In this document: in pieces, positions 1-11,142 of the stretch
How positions within the stretch are numbered: the first letter of the stretch is position 1
Layout: every line of letters begins with the position of its first letter
DNA from: Delphinus delphis
Lineage: Eukaryota > Chordata > Mammalia > Artiodactyla > Delphinidae
NCBI RefSeq assembly: GCF_949987515.2
Contig: NC_082684.1
Span: 117,966,080-118,030,079 of the forward strand
Reading direction: 5' to 3'
Length of the DNA stretch: 64,000 nt
The notes under the pieces: generated by a model
The model's database searches: none
Seen by the model: the letters and a program-made list of their open reading frames with translations, nothing else
What the model was told of the DNA's origin: nothing
Program-made: the position numbers and the translations under genes

Positions 1-360
1 CCCTTAGAGGTGACTTATCCATCGGCACAGTAGGCACCATGCCTAGGGCCCAAGGAAATGTTCTGATTTATTTTTAACTAAGAAAAAAAAAATGAATACA
101 ATCTGTCCTGGTTTAGATTCATCTTTATGCTAACACAGTAGCAAAATGGGCTTTTTGGTTTGGTTTTTCATGGAAGAAGGGGCCCACAGAGGCAAAAGTG
201 ACAGGTCCCATGAAAGTCATGTGTCAGACAAATGGGCAGAATTAGATGGTCCTGAAGGCCTGTAGAAAACTAACCATCTGTAGTTCCATGTAACCTTTCT
301 TTTCCTTCCATTATTACAAAAGACAGAAAACTGGAGAAAAAGAATGTATCAGTCTGGACT
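1..360. other. Non-coding sequence, nothing recognised
   Basis: AT-balanced unique sequence with no long open frame, no clear repeat signature and no splice-bounded coding block that I can recognise. Confidence 0.4.
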
Positions 361-445
361 CTTGGAAGGAAGGAAAGCAAAGAAAGGAAAGAAAGAAGGG
401 AGGGAGGGAGGGAGGGATGGAAGGTGGAAGGAAGGAAGGGGGAGA
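361..445. repeat. Polypurine GGAA/GGGA tract
   Basis: Nearly pure purine run of GGAAGGAA, AAAGAAAG and GGGAGGGA units, imperfect and decayed. This is a simple repeat with possible triplex-forming character. Confidence 0.85.
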
Positions 446-780
446 AAACTCAAACTGGATTAGGCAAAAGAGGGGGATTTTTAACTCTTGCAACTGAACA
501 CTCTAGGGATGGAGCTGGCTGGATTCAGGGACTCAATCACTGGGATCTGGTGTCTCTCCCACTCTTAGCTCCAATTCTATCTTCTGGCCCTCCTCTGTAG
601 CCACAGTACGGCAGCAGTCTTCCCACACATTTCCCACCAGGCTCTTTTCAGTCTGCTTAGACTGATTCTATCTCAACCAGCTCCTGCTCTGACTGGCTTA
701 GGTCTGGGTCACCCACCACACTCAAACTGCATGGGGCGTCCTGCACTCAGCACAGCCAGTGTGGCAACCCAGCTGCACAC
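446..780. repeat. Possible old interspersed repeat, family not named
   Basis: The segment starting near 'gggggatttttaactc' and running through 'ggagctggctggattcag' and 'ggtgtctctcccactc' resembles a common mammalian interspersed repeat seen next to purine tails. I cannot name the family, so this is a weak call. Confidence 0.3.
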
Positions 781-799
781 GCCTTACAGCTGAGAAGCC

Positions 800-985
800 T
801 CCGCATACATCAGCTTATCCGACCGCCCAACAAACCCTGGGAACCAGGATCTCATTATCCCCATTTCCCAGATGAGGAGACTGAGGCCCAGAGAGGCTAA
901 ACTCGCCCAAGACCACCTGCATGCAGAATGGCACAGTCAGAACACAAAGCCAAATCTCCAGACTCCGGGTACGTGTCCTGCCATT
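800..985 (+). repeat. MIR SINE
   Basis: The conserved MIR core is visible as ATTATCCCCATTTCCCAGAT, then GAGGAGACTGAGGCCCAGAG, then AGGCTAAACTCGCCCAAG, in the expected order and orientation. It is old and diverged, as MIRs are. Confidence 0.85.
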
Positions 986-989
986 TTAC

Positions 990-1632
990 TGCTGTCTCCT
1001 TGCAGTGTAAGAATTGAGGAGAGAAAGTTATCACAGACCCAAGAGAGATGTAAGGGAGAAAAACGGGAAGGACGGAACATCCCTACCAAAGTTGTACCGT
1101 GGCCCTTGCTCGTCAGTTCACTGCTAGGCGTTTAAGAAACTTCCTTCCAGGGTGAGTCTTCCTGAGGTTTTCCAACTGTATTTATATCCATATCACCCTT
1201 GCAGTTTTCCCACTTGTATTACTGCTTACTTATTTTTCTTAAGTCAACTCACCTCTTATACATAGATTTTAAACATCACCTTCATATCACAATTGTAAAT
1301 CAAAACAGTATCACTTGCCTCAAATAAAGATCAACCCGGAACTATTAAACTTAAAAATGGTCATCAGCACACCAATCCAAACATCTCACATTCCAAGCAG
1401 GGTCCACAGGCTCTCTTGGGGGAATCAGAGCCGGCTGGTCACACCAGAACGCAGGCAACCACTGTGCTATATTCCGCTACAGCTCTTTCCAGTGTGCCCG
1501 CAATCTCCCAAAGACCCTGGGATCCAGGTGAGGGAAGTCAGCATCCTCTGGAGCAGGAGGCATGGACAACCTATCCCGAATTGTGCCGCCAGCTTACCCT
1601 CCTCACAAGGCTGCTGGTTCTGCCACAGCACC
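990..1632. other. Non-coding interval
   Basis: No recognisable gene or repeat. Short open frames here (up to 115 codons) overlap in two frames and show no family motifs. Confidence 0.4.
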
Positions 1633-1635
1633 TGG

Positions 1636-2152
1636 GAGAGCTCATTTTATGTGTCAACTTGACTGGATCAAGGGGTGCCCAGATATCTGGCTAAACATTA
1701 TTTTGGAGTGTGTCTGTGGGGGTGTTTCCAGGTGAGATTAGCGTCGGAATCAGTGGTCTGAGGAGAGCAGATTGCCCTCCCCAGTGGTAGGGCATCATCC
1801 AATCCACTGAGGGGGAAGGGAGGATATTCTTTCTCTCCTCACCCCCAGCCCCCTGCCTAACTGCATGAGCTGGGTCCTCACTCTTCCGCCCTTGCATTGG
1901 GACTTACACCATCTTCACTCCTGGTTCTCAGGGCTTCAGACTCGGACTGCAATATACACCAGCAACTTCCCTGGGTCTCCAGCTTGCAGATGGCAGATCT
2001 CGGGATTTCTCAGCCTCCAGAACCGCAGGAGCCAATTCCTTACGGTAAATCTTTCTAGAGATAGAAAGGTAAGTAAGCAAGTATCAATAGATAGGGTAGG
2101 TAGATAAATATCCCATTGGTCTGTTTCTCTGGAGAACCCTGACTCATACAGC
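1636..2152 (+). mobile_element. ERVL-type solo LTR (MLT2-like)
   Basis: The left part carries TATGTGTCAACTTGACTGG, GTGCCCAGATATCTGGCTAA and GTGTCTGTGGGGGTGTTTCC. The right end has GGTCTGTTTCTCTGGAGAAC followed by CCTGACTCATACA. This matches the architecture of the LTRs of the ancient mammalian ERVL retroviruses (MLT2 group). Only the LTR is present, with no internal retroviral genes. A degenerate GATA/GGTA stretch near 2080-2110 corresponds to the microsatellite often found before the LTR end. Confidence 0.75.
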
Positions 2153-2157
2153 ACCCT

Positions 2158-3320
2158 TAGCCTCCTGCCCTCACTGATACAAGATCTTATTCAGGAGCCA
2201 CTAGGCCCTCGGTGGCTTCCAGCATCTTCTTTCCTGGCCATTTACTCATTAGATCCCTAACTTCTTCCATGACTATCGCTGGTTTGGTGCCCTGGGCAGA
2301 GGAAGGTAAGTTTGCACGTGGGCCCGGGCAGCCAGGCAGCCCTGGGGTGAGCCACAGTCCCACCTGCATCTTTGCCCACTGTCACTCTGGCCAGCTGTTT
2401 CTCAGGTGTATGCTGGTGGCCAGTCTCCATGGGGAGACAGGAGCCACTAACTCCAAGAACTGGAAGTGCCTTAAGAGCACCCAGAGGGAGGCCCTCACTG
2501 CTGGGACAAGAAAGCGAGTCCAAGGGGCCGTGTCTTCCCATCTCACTCGCCAGCTCAGGGCAGAGATGGGCTAGGTCACAGCCCCCCAGCTCTTGGTACA
2601 ATTTTTCCTCTTACTTGACCAAGAATATTCCCACCCCAAATTAAACTGGGTCAATTAAGGTTCCTACCTCCAAGGAACCTCAGTGTGCCTCAGCGGAAGA
2701 ATCTAGAGTCTCTGTGGTACGGCCATGTAGCCACGAGGACATTGTCTCACCTAGGAGGGTACCGTGGACCACGCACTGGTCACCTTGTAGGAAGAGAAAC
2801 CAGAGGCTGGGCCATCAATGTAGCCCGAACAGTCCCCATGCCACCCTCACCCCAAAGCTCCAAGATTCCCCATCCTGTGGATGGGGATGCCCTTGCGGGA
2901 CTGCATGGTTAGAACCATATTTATGGGCTAAATTTCATCTTTCTTGGGCAACAATACAGAAACGGCATGTCTGCCAGGAAGCAGGCATGGTCTGTGCCCT
3001 CTTCTCTTGCAACTGGACGTCTCTGCTCCACGGTTCTGAGCGCTGCCTCACAGCTGAGCGTCAGTCCAGTCCGTGCCTCTCCTCTCCCTGTGCTTCCCAT
3101 CCACCCAGGAGGAGAGCTCAGATCTGGGGGTCCCAGGCAGAGAGAGGCTGACGGGGGAAGGGGGTAGACTCTTAAAGCCAAAGCTTGTGCCAAGGAAACA
3201 GAATCCCCAGGAAGGGTGGCCTTGGGAGGAAAGGGTCTCAGAGATATTGGAAATCCTCCCCAACCAAATACATCTCCCCTATCTCCACGCTTTGCTTTTA
3301 TTCCTTTGGATAAGATCTCT
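2158..3320. other. GC-rich unique sequence without supported genes
   Basis: Several overlapping open frames occur on both strands (for example 2212-2574 plus and 2257-2601 minus), as expected by chance in GC-rich DNA. None shows a conserved motif or splice-bounded structure. Confidence 0.4.
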
Positions 3321-3324
3321 ACAT

Positions 3325-3600
3325 TTGGCAGATAGTTCTTTATAATAGCTAAAACCAGGAAGCAGCCTAAATATCCAAGAGGAGGAATGTGGTCGTGTAA
3401 ATTATGGTATTCCAGGAGATCTTGGGCAGTCTTAAGTATGATGGTTAAAACACTGGGGTAAAACAACTCAGGTAATTTAAAAAGCAAGAAGCAAATTGCA
3501 TGTACAATATGATCACTACTCTGGTCTTTTAAAGAAAAAGATCTAGAAGTATAAACACCAAGAAATTGCAGTGTACCTCTGGGCCAGGTAGAAACGTAGC
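3325..3600 (+). mobile_element. Old L1M 3' fragment
   Basis: Contains the L1 3'-end signature pattern: 'ataatagctaaaaccaggaa', then 'gcagcctaaatatccaa', then 'aattatggtattcca', followed by 'gtacaatatgatcact'. Heavily diverged ancient L1. Confidence 0.65.
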
Positions 3601-3989
3601 AGGATATGACTCCCTTAAAGGCAAGGGCACCTGTTCCCACGCAGAGCCTCAGGGCTGCTGGGTCACCCAGCCCTGCCCTGCAGGCCCCACAGAGCTGTCG
3701 CCTGGAGCACAGGCCTCCTAACCTGGGTGTGTGCCCACCCACCCAGCCCAAGGGCTTCTCCACAGGGGACACCCACCAGATTTGACAGCATCCAAGTTCT
3801 CTGGGCTTTCTTTCCATCTATTCTGGCTGTCAATTGATAGTCACAGACCAGAGCCGACTGCCTCAGTGCTGTAGGGTCAGGAGCCTCCACCCTGAATTCA
3901 GGGAGCTGGCAATCAAGGTGAACATCCAAGTGGACTTTCGCTTCCAGGCTGCTCCTTTAGCATCATAACAGAAAGTCCAGGGTGGCCAA

Positions 3990-4290
3990 ACAATGCCACC
4001 AGCCACTGCCACAGACCTTATCCACCACGCCCCAAATCCTCCTCTGCTTCCTCCCCCCTCCTTCCTGCCTCCCCCTCCCTCCTTCCCTCCCTTTCTCTGC
4101 CCCTCCCTCCTCCCCCTTCCCCTCCCCTTCTCCCCTCCCTCCCCCTTCCCTTTCTCTGTCCCTGCCCCTCCCTCCTCCCCCTCTCCCTCCCTCTCTCTCT
4201 TTCTCTCTTTCTCTCCCTCCTTCCCTTGTCCCCACCCCCACCCCACCAGCAGCACCCTCTTCAGAAATCCCCCCCCCCACCTCTCTGCAT
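3990..4290. repeat. Polypyrimidine CCTCCCT/CTTTC tract
   Basis: About 230 bp of almost uninterrupted pyrimidine on the plus strand (roughly 4017-4240), ending in C-rich clusters. The long proline/serine-rich plus frames and glycine/glutamate-rich minus frames here are products of this composition, not genes. Confidence 0.9.
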
Positions 4291-4299
4291 TCACCTCAC

Positions 4300-4960
4300 T
4301 GGCTGTACTTGTATCTGGCCCTTGAAGCCCAGAGCAGTGGGAGGACGATTCCCCCCTCCCCCTTCCGTCTTCATCTGCGACAGGCTCTGTGCTTATTCTC
4401 CCAAAGGAGCTCTTTTACCAGCACTTTTTAATGTCATGTGTCACATGCTGATTATTCAGGCCAGGAGGAAACCAGAACCCCTGTCCCCATTACCATCATT
4501 GCTTTTTGCAATAATAGCAGCTGCTACTCACACTGGCCAGAACGTTCCAGGAGGGGAGGGGCCACGGCTCCACGTGCATGAGGCTGTCCCGGCCTCAGCT
4601 CAGCGCCTGGCCCACGGAGGGGATGAACGCACACGCACTGTTTCATCCCAGGAACAAGGACCCCCAGAGGCAGAAAGCATGCTGTCCCCGTGTGGAACGC
4701 TGGCGCTGGGCGGGCTCGGCTCCTCTGGGAGCTGGCCCAGCTTGGCTTAACTTGGGGGTGGGTGTCAGCCAGAAGGGTGTCCCCACCCGTCCCACCCGAC
4801 CTGAGGGCCAGACTTGCTCCCCATCTCACCCCCACACAGCTCTCCCTCCATGGGGTAGACGGCCAGGCAGCAGCTCTGCTTGCTATTCTGCCTCCCCTCT
4901 TCTCACCCCCAAGTCCATTTTTCTCAGCATTACAGCCATGGCCACCAGGACCTGGGCATC
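4300..4960. other. GC-rich unique sequence
   Basis: No recognised gene. Overlapping open frames on both strands (4578-5036 plus, 4524-4976 minus) lack domain motifs. Confidence 0.35.
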
Positions 4961-4964
4961 CCTG

Positions 4965-5055
4965 TGTATAGGGCATTTAACCTTAAGCCTCTCAGTGAAT
5001 CCTGCAAGGGGGACACTATTCCCATTTTATAAATGAGCAAAACTGGCCCCAAAAT
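4965..5055 (+). repeat. MIR fragment
   Basis: Short match to the MIR core order: 'cctctcagtgaatcctgca', 'ctattcccattttataaatg', then a diverged tail. Confidence 0.55.
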
Positions 5056-5429
5056 GTTTTAGATGCTGCTGCTGAGAAACGGCCGAGTAGCATATCAGAA
5101 AACTAAAGGTGAAAATGGGGCCACACTGATGACACAGAACAGAAGGGAGTCCAGATCACAGCTGGATGGTGACCTGCCTCTAGGAGCACGGGCCCCAGGG
5201 CTTCCTGAACCCCTCCTCCAGGGAGGATGCTGAAGGGCCGGGGAGCTGAGATCAGGGACGGGCAGGGGCTGCACAGGAGCACAAAGGACCCCACATGTGT
5301 TCCTCCCCAGAACCCTGCTCTGGGTGTGGGGGGGGTCAGTGCACATTTACCCAGAGGTAGGCATCGCACAACCCCACCCCCACCTCCCTGCAACACAGTG
5401 GTGCACAAAAGGAAGGGAACAGGTTGCAT
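5056..5429. other. Unique sequence, nothing recognised
   Basis: No gene, RNA or repeat signature that I can support between the MIR fragment and the CHR SINE. Confidence 0.35.
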
Positions 5430-5444
5430 AAGAAAAATAAAATG

Positions 5445-5761
5445 GGGACTTCCCTGGTGGTGCAGTAATTAGGAGTCCTCCTGCCAACGCAGGGGACACA
5501 GGTTCGACCCCTGGTCCAGGAAGATCCCATATACCGCAGAGCAACTGAGCCCAAGCGCCACAACTACTGAGCCTCCGCTCTGGAGCCCGTGCTCGGCAAC
5601 AAGAGAAGCCACCGCAATGAGAAGCCCGCGCACCACAACGAAGAGTAGCCCCCGCTCGGAGCAACTAGAGGAAGCCTGAGCGCAGCAACGAAGACCCAGC
5701 ACAGCCAAAAATAAATAAAATTCAAAATAAATAGTCATTTTTTAAAAAAAAAAAGAAAGAA
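5445..5761 (+). mobile_element. CHR SINE, long type
   Basis: Starts GGGACTTCCCTGGTGGTGCA, with a tRNA-like B box region (GGTTCGACCCC), a central CACAACTACTGAGCC block and an A-rich tail. A perfect 15-bp TSD (AAGAAAAATAAAATG) sits at 5430-5444 and 5762-5776. This is the longer CHR form that retains the central region. Confidence 0.95.
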
Positions 5762-5867
5762 AAGAAAAATAAAATGCCATCAAATGCAAAAAATGAGTCT
5801 GACTGAAAGAGTCCTGCTCTGGGAGGTACCATTAAAGAGAAAGAATCGAAATCAGGATTTTTTCAAA

Positions 5868-5924
5868 ATTTATTTGATTGAAGTATAGTTGATTTACAAT
5901 GTTGTAGATCTCTGCACCCCATGT
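5868..5924 (-). mobile_element. L1 3' fragment, minus strand
   Basis: 'tttatttgattgaagtatag' followed by 'ttgatttacaatgttg' is the complement of a typical artiodactyl L1 3' end. It abuts a plus-strand L1 segment at about 5925, so it may be the 3' part of an insertion with a 5' inversion, or a separate fragment. Confidence 0.6.
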
Positions 5925-6026
5925 TCACTACAGCATTTCTCACAATAGCCAAGACATGGAAACAACCTAAATGTCCAATGACAGATGAGCAGATTTTTAA
6001 AAAGTGATATGTATATGCAATGGAAT
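5925..6026 (+). mobile_element. Old L1 3' region, left part
   Basis: Carries L1 ORF2/3' UTR sequence: 'cacaatagccaagacatgg', 'aaacaacctaaatgtcc', ending at ATGCAATGGAAT. It continues at 13164 on the far side of the younger L1, which split it. Confidence 0.85.
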
Positions 6027-6393
6027 TCTTTTTAACATCTTTATTGGAGTATAATTGCTTTACAGTGGTCTGTTAGTTTCTGCTTTATAACATAGTGAAT
6101 CAGCTATACATATATATGTATCCCCGTATCTCCTCCCTCCTGTGTCTCCCTCCCCGCCTCCCTATCCCGCCCCTCTAGGTGGTCACAAAGCACCGGGCTG
6201 ATCTCGCTGTGCTATGCGGCTGCTTCCCACTAGCTATCTATTTTACATTTGGTAGTATATATAAGTCCATGCCACTCTCTCACTTCATCCCAGCTTAACC
6301 TTCCCCCTCCCCATGTCCTCAAATCCATTCTCTACGTCTGCGTCTTTATTCCTGTCCTGCCCCTAAGTTCTTCAAAACCTTTTTTTTCTTTTT

Positions 6394-9300
6394 TTAGATT
6401 GCACATATATGTGTTAGCATACGGTATTTATTTTTCTCATTCTGACTTACTTCACTCTGTATGACAGACTCTAGGTCCATCCACCTCACTACAAATAACT
6501 CAGTTTCATTCCTTTTTATGGCTGAGTAATATTCCATTGTGTATATGTACCACATCTTCTTTATCCTTTCATCTGTCGATGGGCACTTAAGTTGCTTCCA
6601 TACCCTAGCAATTGTAAATAGAGCTGCAATGAACATTGTGGCACATGACTCTTTTTGAATTATGGTTTTCTCAGGGTATATGCCCAGTAATGGGATTGCT
6701 GGGTTATATGGTAGTTCTATTTTTAGTTTTTTAAGGAACCTCCATACTGTTCTCCATAGTGGCTGTATCAATTCACATTCCCACCAACACTGCAAGAGGG
6801 TTCCCTTTTCTCCACACCCTCTCCAGCATTTATTGTTTCTAGATTTTTTGATGATGGCCATCCTGACTGGTGTGAGGTGATACCTCATTGTAGTTTTGAT
6901 TTGCATTTCTCTAATTATTAGTGATGTTGAGCATCCTTTCATGTGTTTGTTGGCAATCTGTATATCTTCATTGGAGAAATGTCTGTTTAGGTGTTCTGCC
7001 CATTTTTGGATTGGGTTGTTTGTTTTGTTGATATTGAGCTACATAAGCTGCTTTTAAATTTTGGAGATTAATCATCTATCAGTTGCTTCATTTGCAAATA
7101 TTTTCTCCCATTCTGAGGGTTGTCTTTTCATCTTGTTTATGGTTTCTTTTGCTGTGAAAAAGCTTTTAAGTTTCATTCGGTCCCATTTGTTTATTCTTAT
7201 TTCCATTTCTCTAAGAGGTGGGTCAAAAAGGATCTTGGTGTGATTTATGTCATGAAGTGTTCTGCCTATGTTTTCCTCTAAGAGTTTTATAGTCTGGCCT
7301 TACATTTAGGTCTTCAATCCATTTTGGGTTTATTTTTGTGTATGGTGTTAGCAGGTGTTCTAATTTCATTCTTCTACATGTAGCTGTTCTTCCAGCACCA
7401 CTTATTGAAGAGGCTCTCTTTTCTCCATTGTATATTCTTGCCTCCTTTATCAAAAATAAGGTGAGCATTTGTGCGTGGGTTTATCTCTGGGCTTTCTATC
7501 CTGTTCCATTGATCTATATTTCTGTTTTTGTGCCAGTACCATACTGTCTTCATTACTGTAGCTTTGTAATATAGTCTGAAGTCAGGGAGCATGACTCCTC
7601 CAGCTCCATTTATCTTTCTTAAGATTGTTTTGGCTATTCGGGGTTCTTTGTGTTTCCATACAAATTGTGAAATTTTTTGTTCTAGCTCTGTGAAAAATGC
7701 CATTGGTAATTTGATAGGGATTGCATTGAATCTGTAGATTGCTTTGGCTAGTACAGTCATGTTCACAATGTTGATTCCTCCAATCCAAAAACATGGTATA
7801 TCTCTCCATCTGTTTGTATCATCTTTAATTTCTTTCATCAGTGTCATATAGTTTTCTGAGTACAGGTCTTTTGTCTCCTCAGGTAGGTTTATTCCTAGGT
7901 ATTTTATTCTTTTTGTTGCAATGGCAAATGGGAGTGTTTTCTTAATTTCACTTTCACATTTTTCACCATTAGTGTCTAGGAATGCAAGAGATTTCTGTGC
8001 ATTAATTTTGTATCCTGCTACTTTACCAAATTCACTGATTAGCTCTAGTAGTTTTCTGGTAGCATCTTTAGGATTCTCTGTGTATAGTACCATGTCATCT
8101 GCAAACAGTGACAGCTTTATTTCTTCTTTTCTGATTTGGATTCCTTTTATTTCTTTTTCTTCTCTGATTGCTGTGGCTAAAACTTCCAAAACTATGTTGA
8201 ATAACAGTGCTGAGAGTGGGCAACCTTGTCTCCTTCCTGATCTTAGTGGATATGGTTTCAGTTTTTCACCATTGAGAATGATGTTGGCTGTGGGTTTGTC
8301 ATATATGGCCTTTATTATGTTGAGGTAAGTTCCCTCTCTGCCTGCTTTGTGGAGGGTTTTTACCATAAATCGGTGTTGAATTTTGTCAAAAGCTTTTTCC
8401 ACATCTATTGAGATAATCATATGGTTTTTATCCTTCAATTTGTTAATATGGTGTATCACATTGATTGATTTGTGTATATTGAACAATCTGTGCATTCCTG
8501 GGATAAACCCCACGGGATCATGGTGTATGATCCTTTTAATGTGCTGCTGGATTCTGTTTGCTAGTATTCTGTTGAGGATTCTTGCATCTGTTTTCAGTGA
8601 TATTGCCTGTAGTTTTCTCTCTTTGTGACATCCTTGTCTGCTTTTGGTATCAGGGTGATGGTGGTCTCATAGAATGAGTTTGGAAGTGTTCCTCCCTCTG
8701 CTATATTTTGGAAGAGTTTGAGAAGGATAGGTGTTAGCTCTTCTCTAAATATTTGATAGAATTCGCCTGTGAAGCCATCTGGTCCTGGGTTTTTGTTTGG
8801 TGGAAGATTTTTAATCACAGTCTCAATTTCAGTGCTTGTGATTGGTCTGTTTATATTTTCTATTTCTTCCTGGTTCTGTGTCAGAAGGTTTTGCTTTTCT
8901 AAGAATTTGTCCATTACTTCCAGGTTGTCCATTTTATTGGCATAGAGTTGCTTGTAGTATTCTCTCATGATCCTTTGTATTTCTCCAGTGTCAGTTGTTA
9001 CCTTTCCTTTTTCATTTCTAATTCTATTGATTTGAGTCTTCTCCCTTTTTTTCTTGATGAGTCTGGCTAATGGTTTATCAATTTTGTTTATCTTCTCAAA
9101 GAACCAGCTTTTAGTTTTATTGATCTTTGCTACTGTTTCTTTCATTTCTTTTTCATTTATTTCTGATCTGATCTTTCTGATTTCTTTCCTTCTGCTAACT
9201 GTGGGGGTTTTTTGTTCTTCTTTCTCTAATGGCTTTAAGTGTAAGGTTAGGTTGTTTATTTGAGATGTTTTCTGTTTCTTGAGGTAGGATTGTATTGCTA

Positions 9301-10196
9301 TAAACTTCCCTCTTAGAACTGCTTTTGCTGCATCCCATATGTTTTGGGTCGTCGTGTTTTCATTGTCATTTGTTTCTAGGTATTTTTTTTATTTCATTTT
9401 TGATTTCTTCAGTCATCTCATGGTTATTATGTAGTGTATTGTTTAGCCTCCATGTGTTTTTATTTTTTACAGATTTTTTCCTGTAATTGATATCTAGTCT
9501 CATAGTGTTGTAGTCAGAAAAGGCACTTGATACGATTTCAGTTTTCTTAAATTTACCAAGACTTGATTTGTGACCCAAGATATGATGTATCCTGGAGAAT
9601 GTTCCATGAGCACTTGAGAAGAAATTGTATTCTGTTGTTTTTGGATGGAAAGTCCTATAAATATCAATTAAATATATCTGGTCTATTGTGTAATTTAAAG
9701 CATGTGTTTCCTTATTTATTTTCATTTTGGATGATCTGTCCATTGGTGAAAGTGGGGCGTTAAAGTCCCCTACTATTATTGTGTTACTGTCGATTTCCCC
9801 TTTTATGGATGTTAGCATTCGCCTTATGTATTGAGGTGCTCCTATGTTGGGTGCATATATATTTACAATCATTATATCTTCTTCTTGGATTGATCCCTTG
9901 ATCATTAGGTAGTGTCCTTCTTTGTCTCTTGTAATAGTCGTTATTTTAAAGTCTATTTTGTCTGATATGAGAATTGCTACTCCAGCCTTCTTTTGATTTC
10001 CATTTGCATGGAATATCTTTTTCCATCCCCTCACTTTCAGTCTGTATGTGTCCCTAGGTCTGAAGTGGGTCTCTTGTAGACAGCAAATATATGGGTCTTG
10101 TTTCTGTATCCATTCAGCCAGTCTATGTCTTTTGGTTGGAGCATTTAATCCATTTACATTTAAGGTAATTATCAATATGTATGTTCCTATTACCAT
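6394..10196 (-). pseudogene. L1 ORF2 (endonuclease/reverse transcriptase), frameshifted
   Basis: The span of about 3.8 kb fits the usual L1 ORF2 length of about 1,275 codons. The AP-endonuclease part is open at 9366-10196 (LNVNGLNAPTKRHRLAEW, CCLQETHF, VGDFNAPLSPMDRSS). The linker and early RT are at 8594-9145 ([12 protein letters not shown]). The RT core is open at 7374-8513 with [12 protein letters not shown] and the catalytic LFADDM motif. The frame shifts again near 7460. The C-terminal part with [17 protein letters not shown] is at 6394-6942. At least three or four frame changes and stops make it a pseudogene. Confidence 0.92.
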
Positions 10197-10254
10197 TTTC
10201 TCAATTGTTTGGGGTTTGTTATTGTAGGTCTTTTCCTTCTCTTGTGTTTCCTGC

Positions 10255-11142
10255 CTAGAGAAGTTCCTTTTGCATTTGTTGTAGTGCTGGTTTGGTGGTG
10301 CTGAATTCTCTTAGCTTTTGCTTGTCTGTAAAGCTTTTGATTTCTCTGTCAAATCTGAATGAGATTCTTCCTGGGTGGAGTAATCTTTGTTGTAGGGTTT
10401 TCCCTTTCATCACTTTAAATATGTCTTGCCACTCCCTTCTGGCTTGCAGAGTTTCTGCTGAAAGATCAGCTGTTAAACTTATGGGGATTCCCTTGTATGT
10501 TATTTGTTGTTTTTCCCTTGCTGCTTTTAATATTTTTTCTTTGTATTTAATTTTTGATAGTTTGATTAATATGTGTCTTGTCATGTTTCTCTTTGGATTT
10601 ATCCTGTATGGGACTCTCTGTGCTTCCTGGACTTGACTATTTCCTTTCCCCTATTAGGGAAGTTTTCAATTATAATGTCCTAAAATATTTTCTCAGTCCC
10701 TTTCTTTTTCTCTTCTTCTTCTGGGACCTCTATCATTTGAATGTTGGTATGTTTAATATTGTCCCAGAGGTCTCTGAGACTGTCCTCAATTCTTTTCATT
10801 GCTTTTTCTTAATCTGCCCTGTGTTAGTTATTTCCACTGTTTTATCTTCCAGGTCACTTCTCCGTCCTTCTGCCTCAGTTATTCTGCTATTGATTCCTTC
10901 TACAGAATTTTTAATTTCATTTATTTTGTTGTTCATCTTTATTGGTTTGCTCTTTAGTTCTTCTAGGTCCATTTTAAACGTTTCTTGTATTTTCTCCAAT
11001 CTAATTCCAAAATTTGGCATCATCTTTATATCATTACTCTGAATTCTTTTTCAGGTAGACTTCCTAATTCCTCTTCATTTGTTTGGTCTGGTGGGTTTTT
11101 ACCTTGCTCCTTCATCTGCTGTGTGTTTCTCTGTCTTCTCAT
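10255..11142 (-). pseudogene. L1 ORF1 (RNA-binding chaperone), degraded
   Basis: The start is at 11142 (ATG AGA AGA CAG). The N-terminal part reads LGSLPEKEF-like and a coiled-coil-like region follows in 10796-11023 (NKINEIKNSVEGINSRITEA). The C-terminal domain is open at 10255-10584 and shows ITYKGIPISLTADLSAETLQ and REWQDIFKVMKGK, the typical ORF1p C-terminal block. The frame is broken between 10585 and 10795. In live L1s this protein trimerises and coats L1 RNA. Confidence 0.85.

Noticed and set aside
2921..3817. 298-codon minus-strand open frame
   Set aside because: It overlaps a decayed L1M 3' fragment (3325-3600), has low-complexity composition and no recognisable domain, and there is no splice or promoter support.
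3863..4431. Glycine/glutamate-rich and proline-rich frames
   Set aside because: Produced by the polypyrimidine/polypurine tract; no conserved sequence beyond the repeat.
7374..8513. 379-codon RT frame considered as an active retrotransposon gene
   Set aside because: The flanking ORF2 segments are in other frames and ORF1 is broken, so the element cannot make full-length ORF2 protein.
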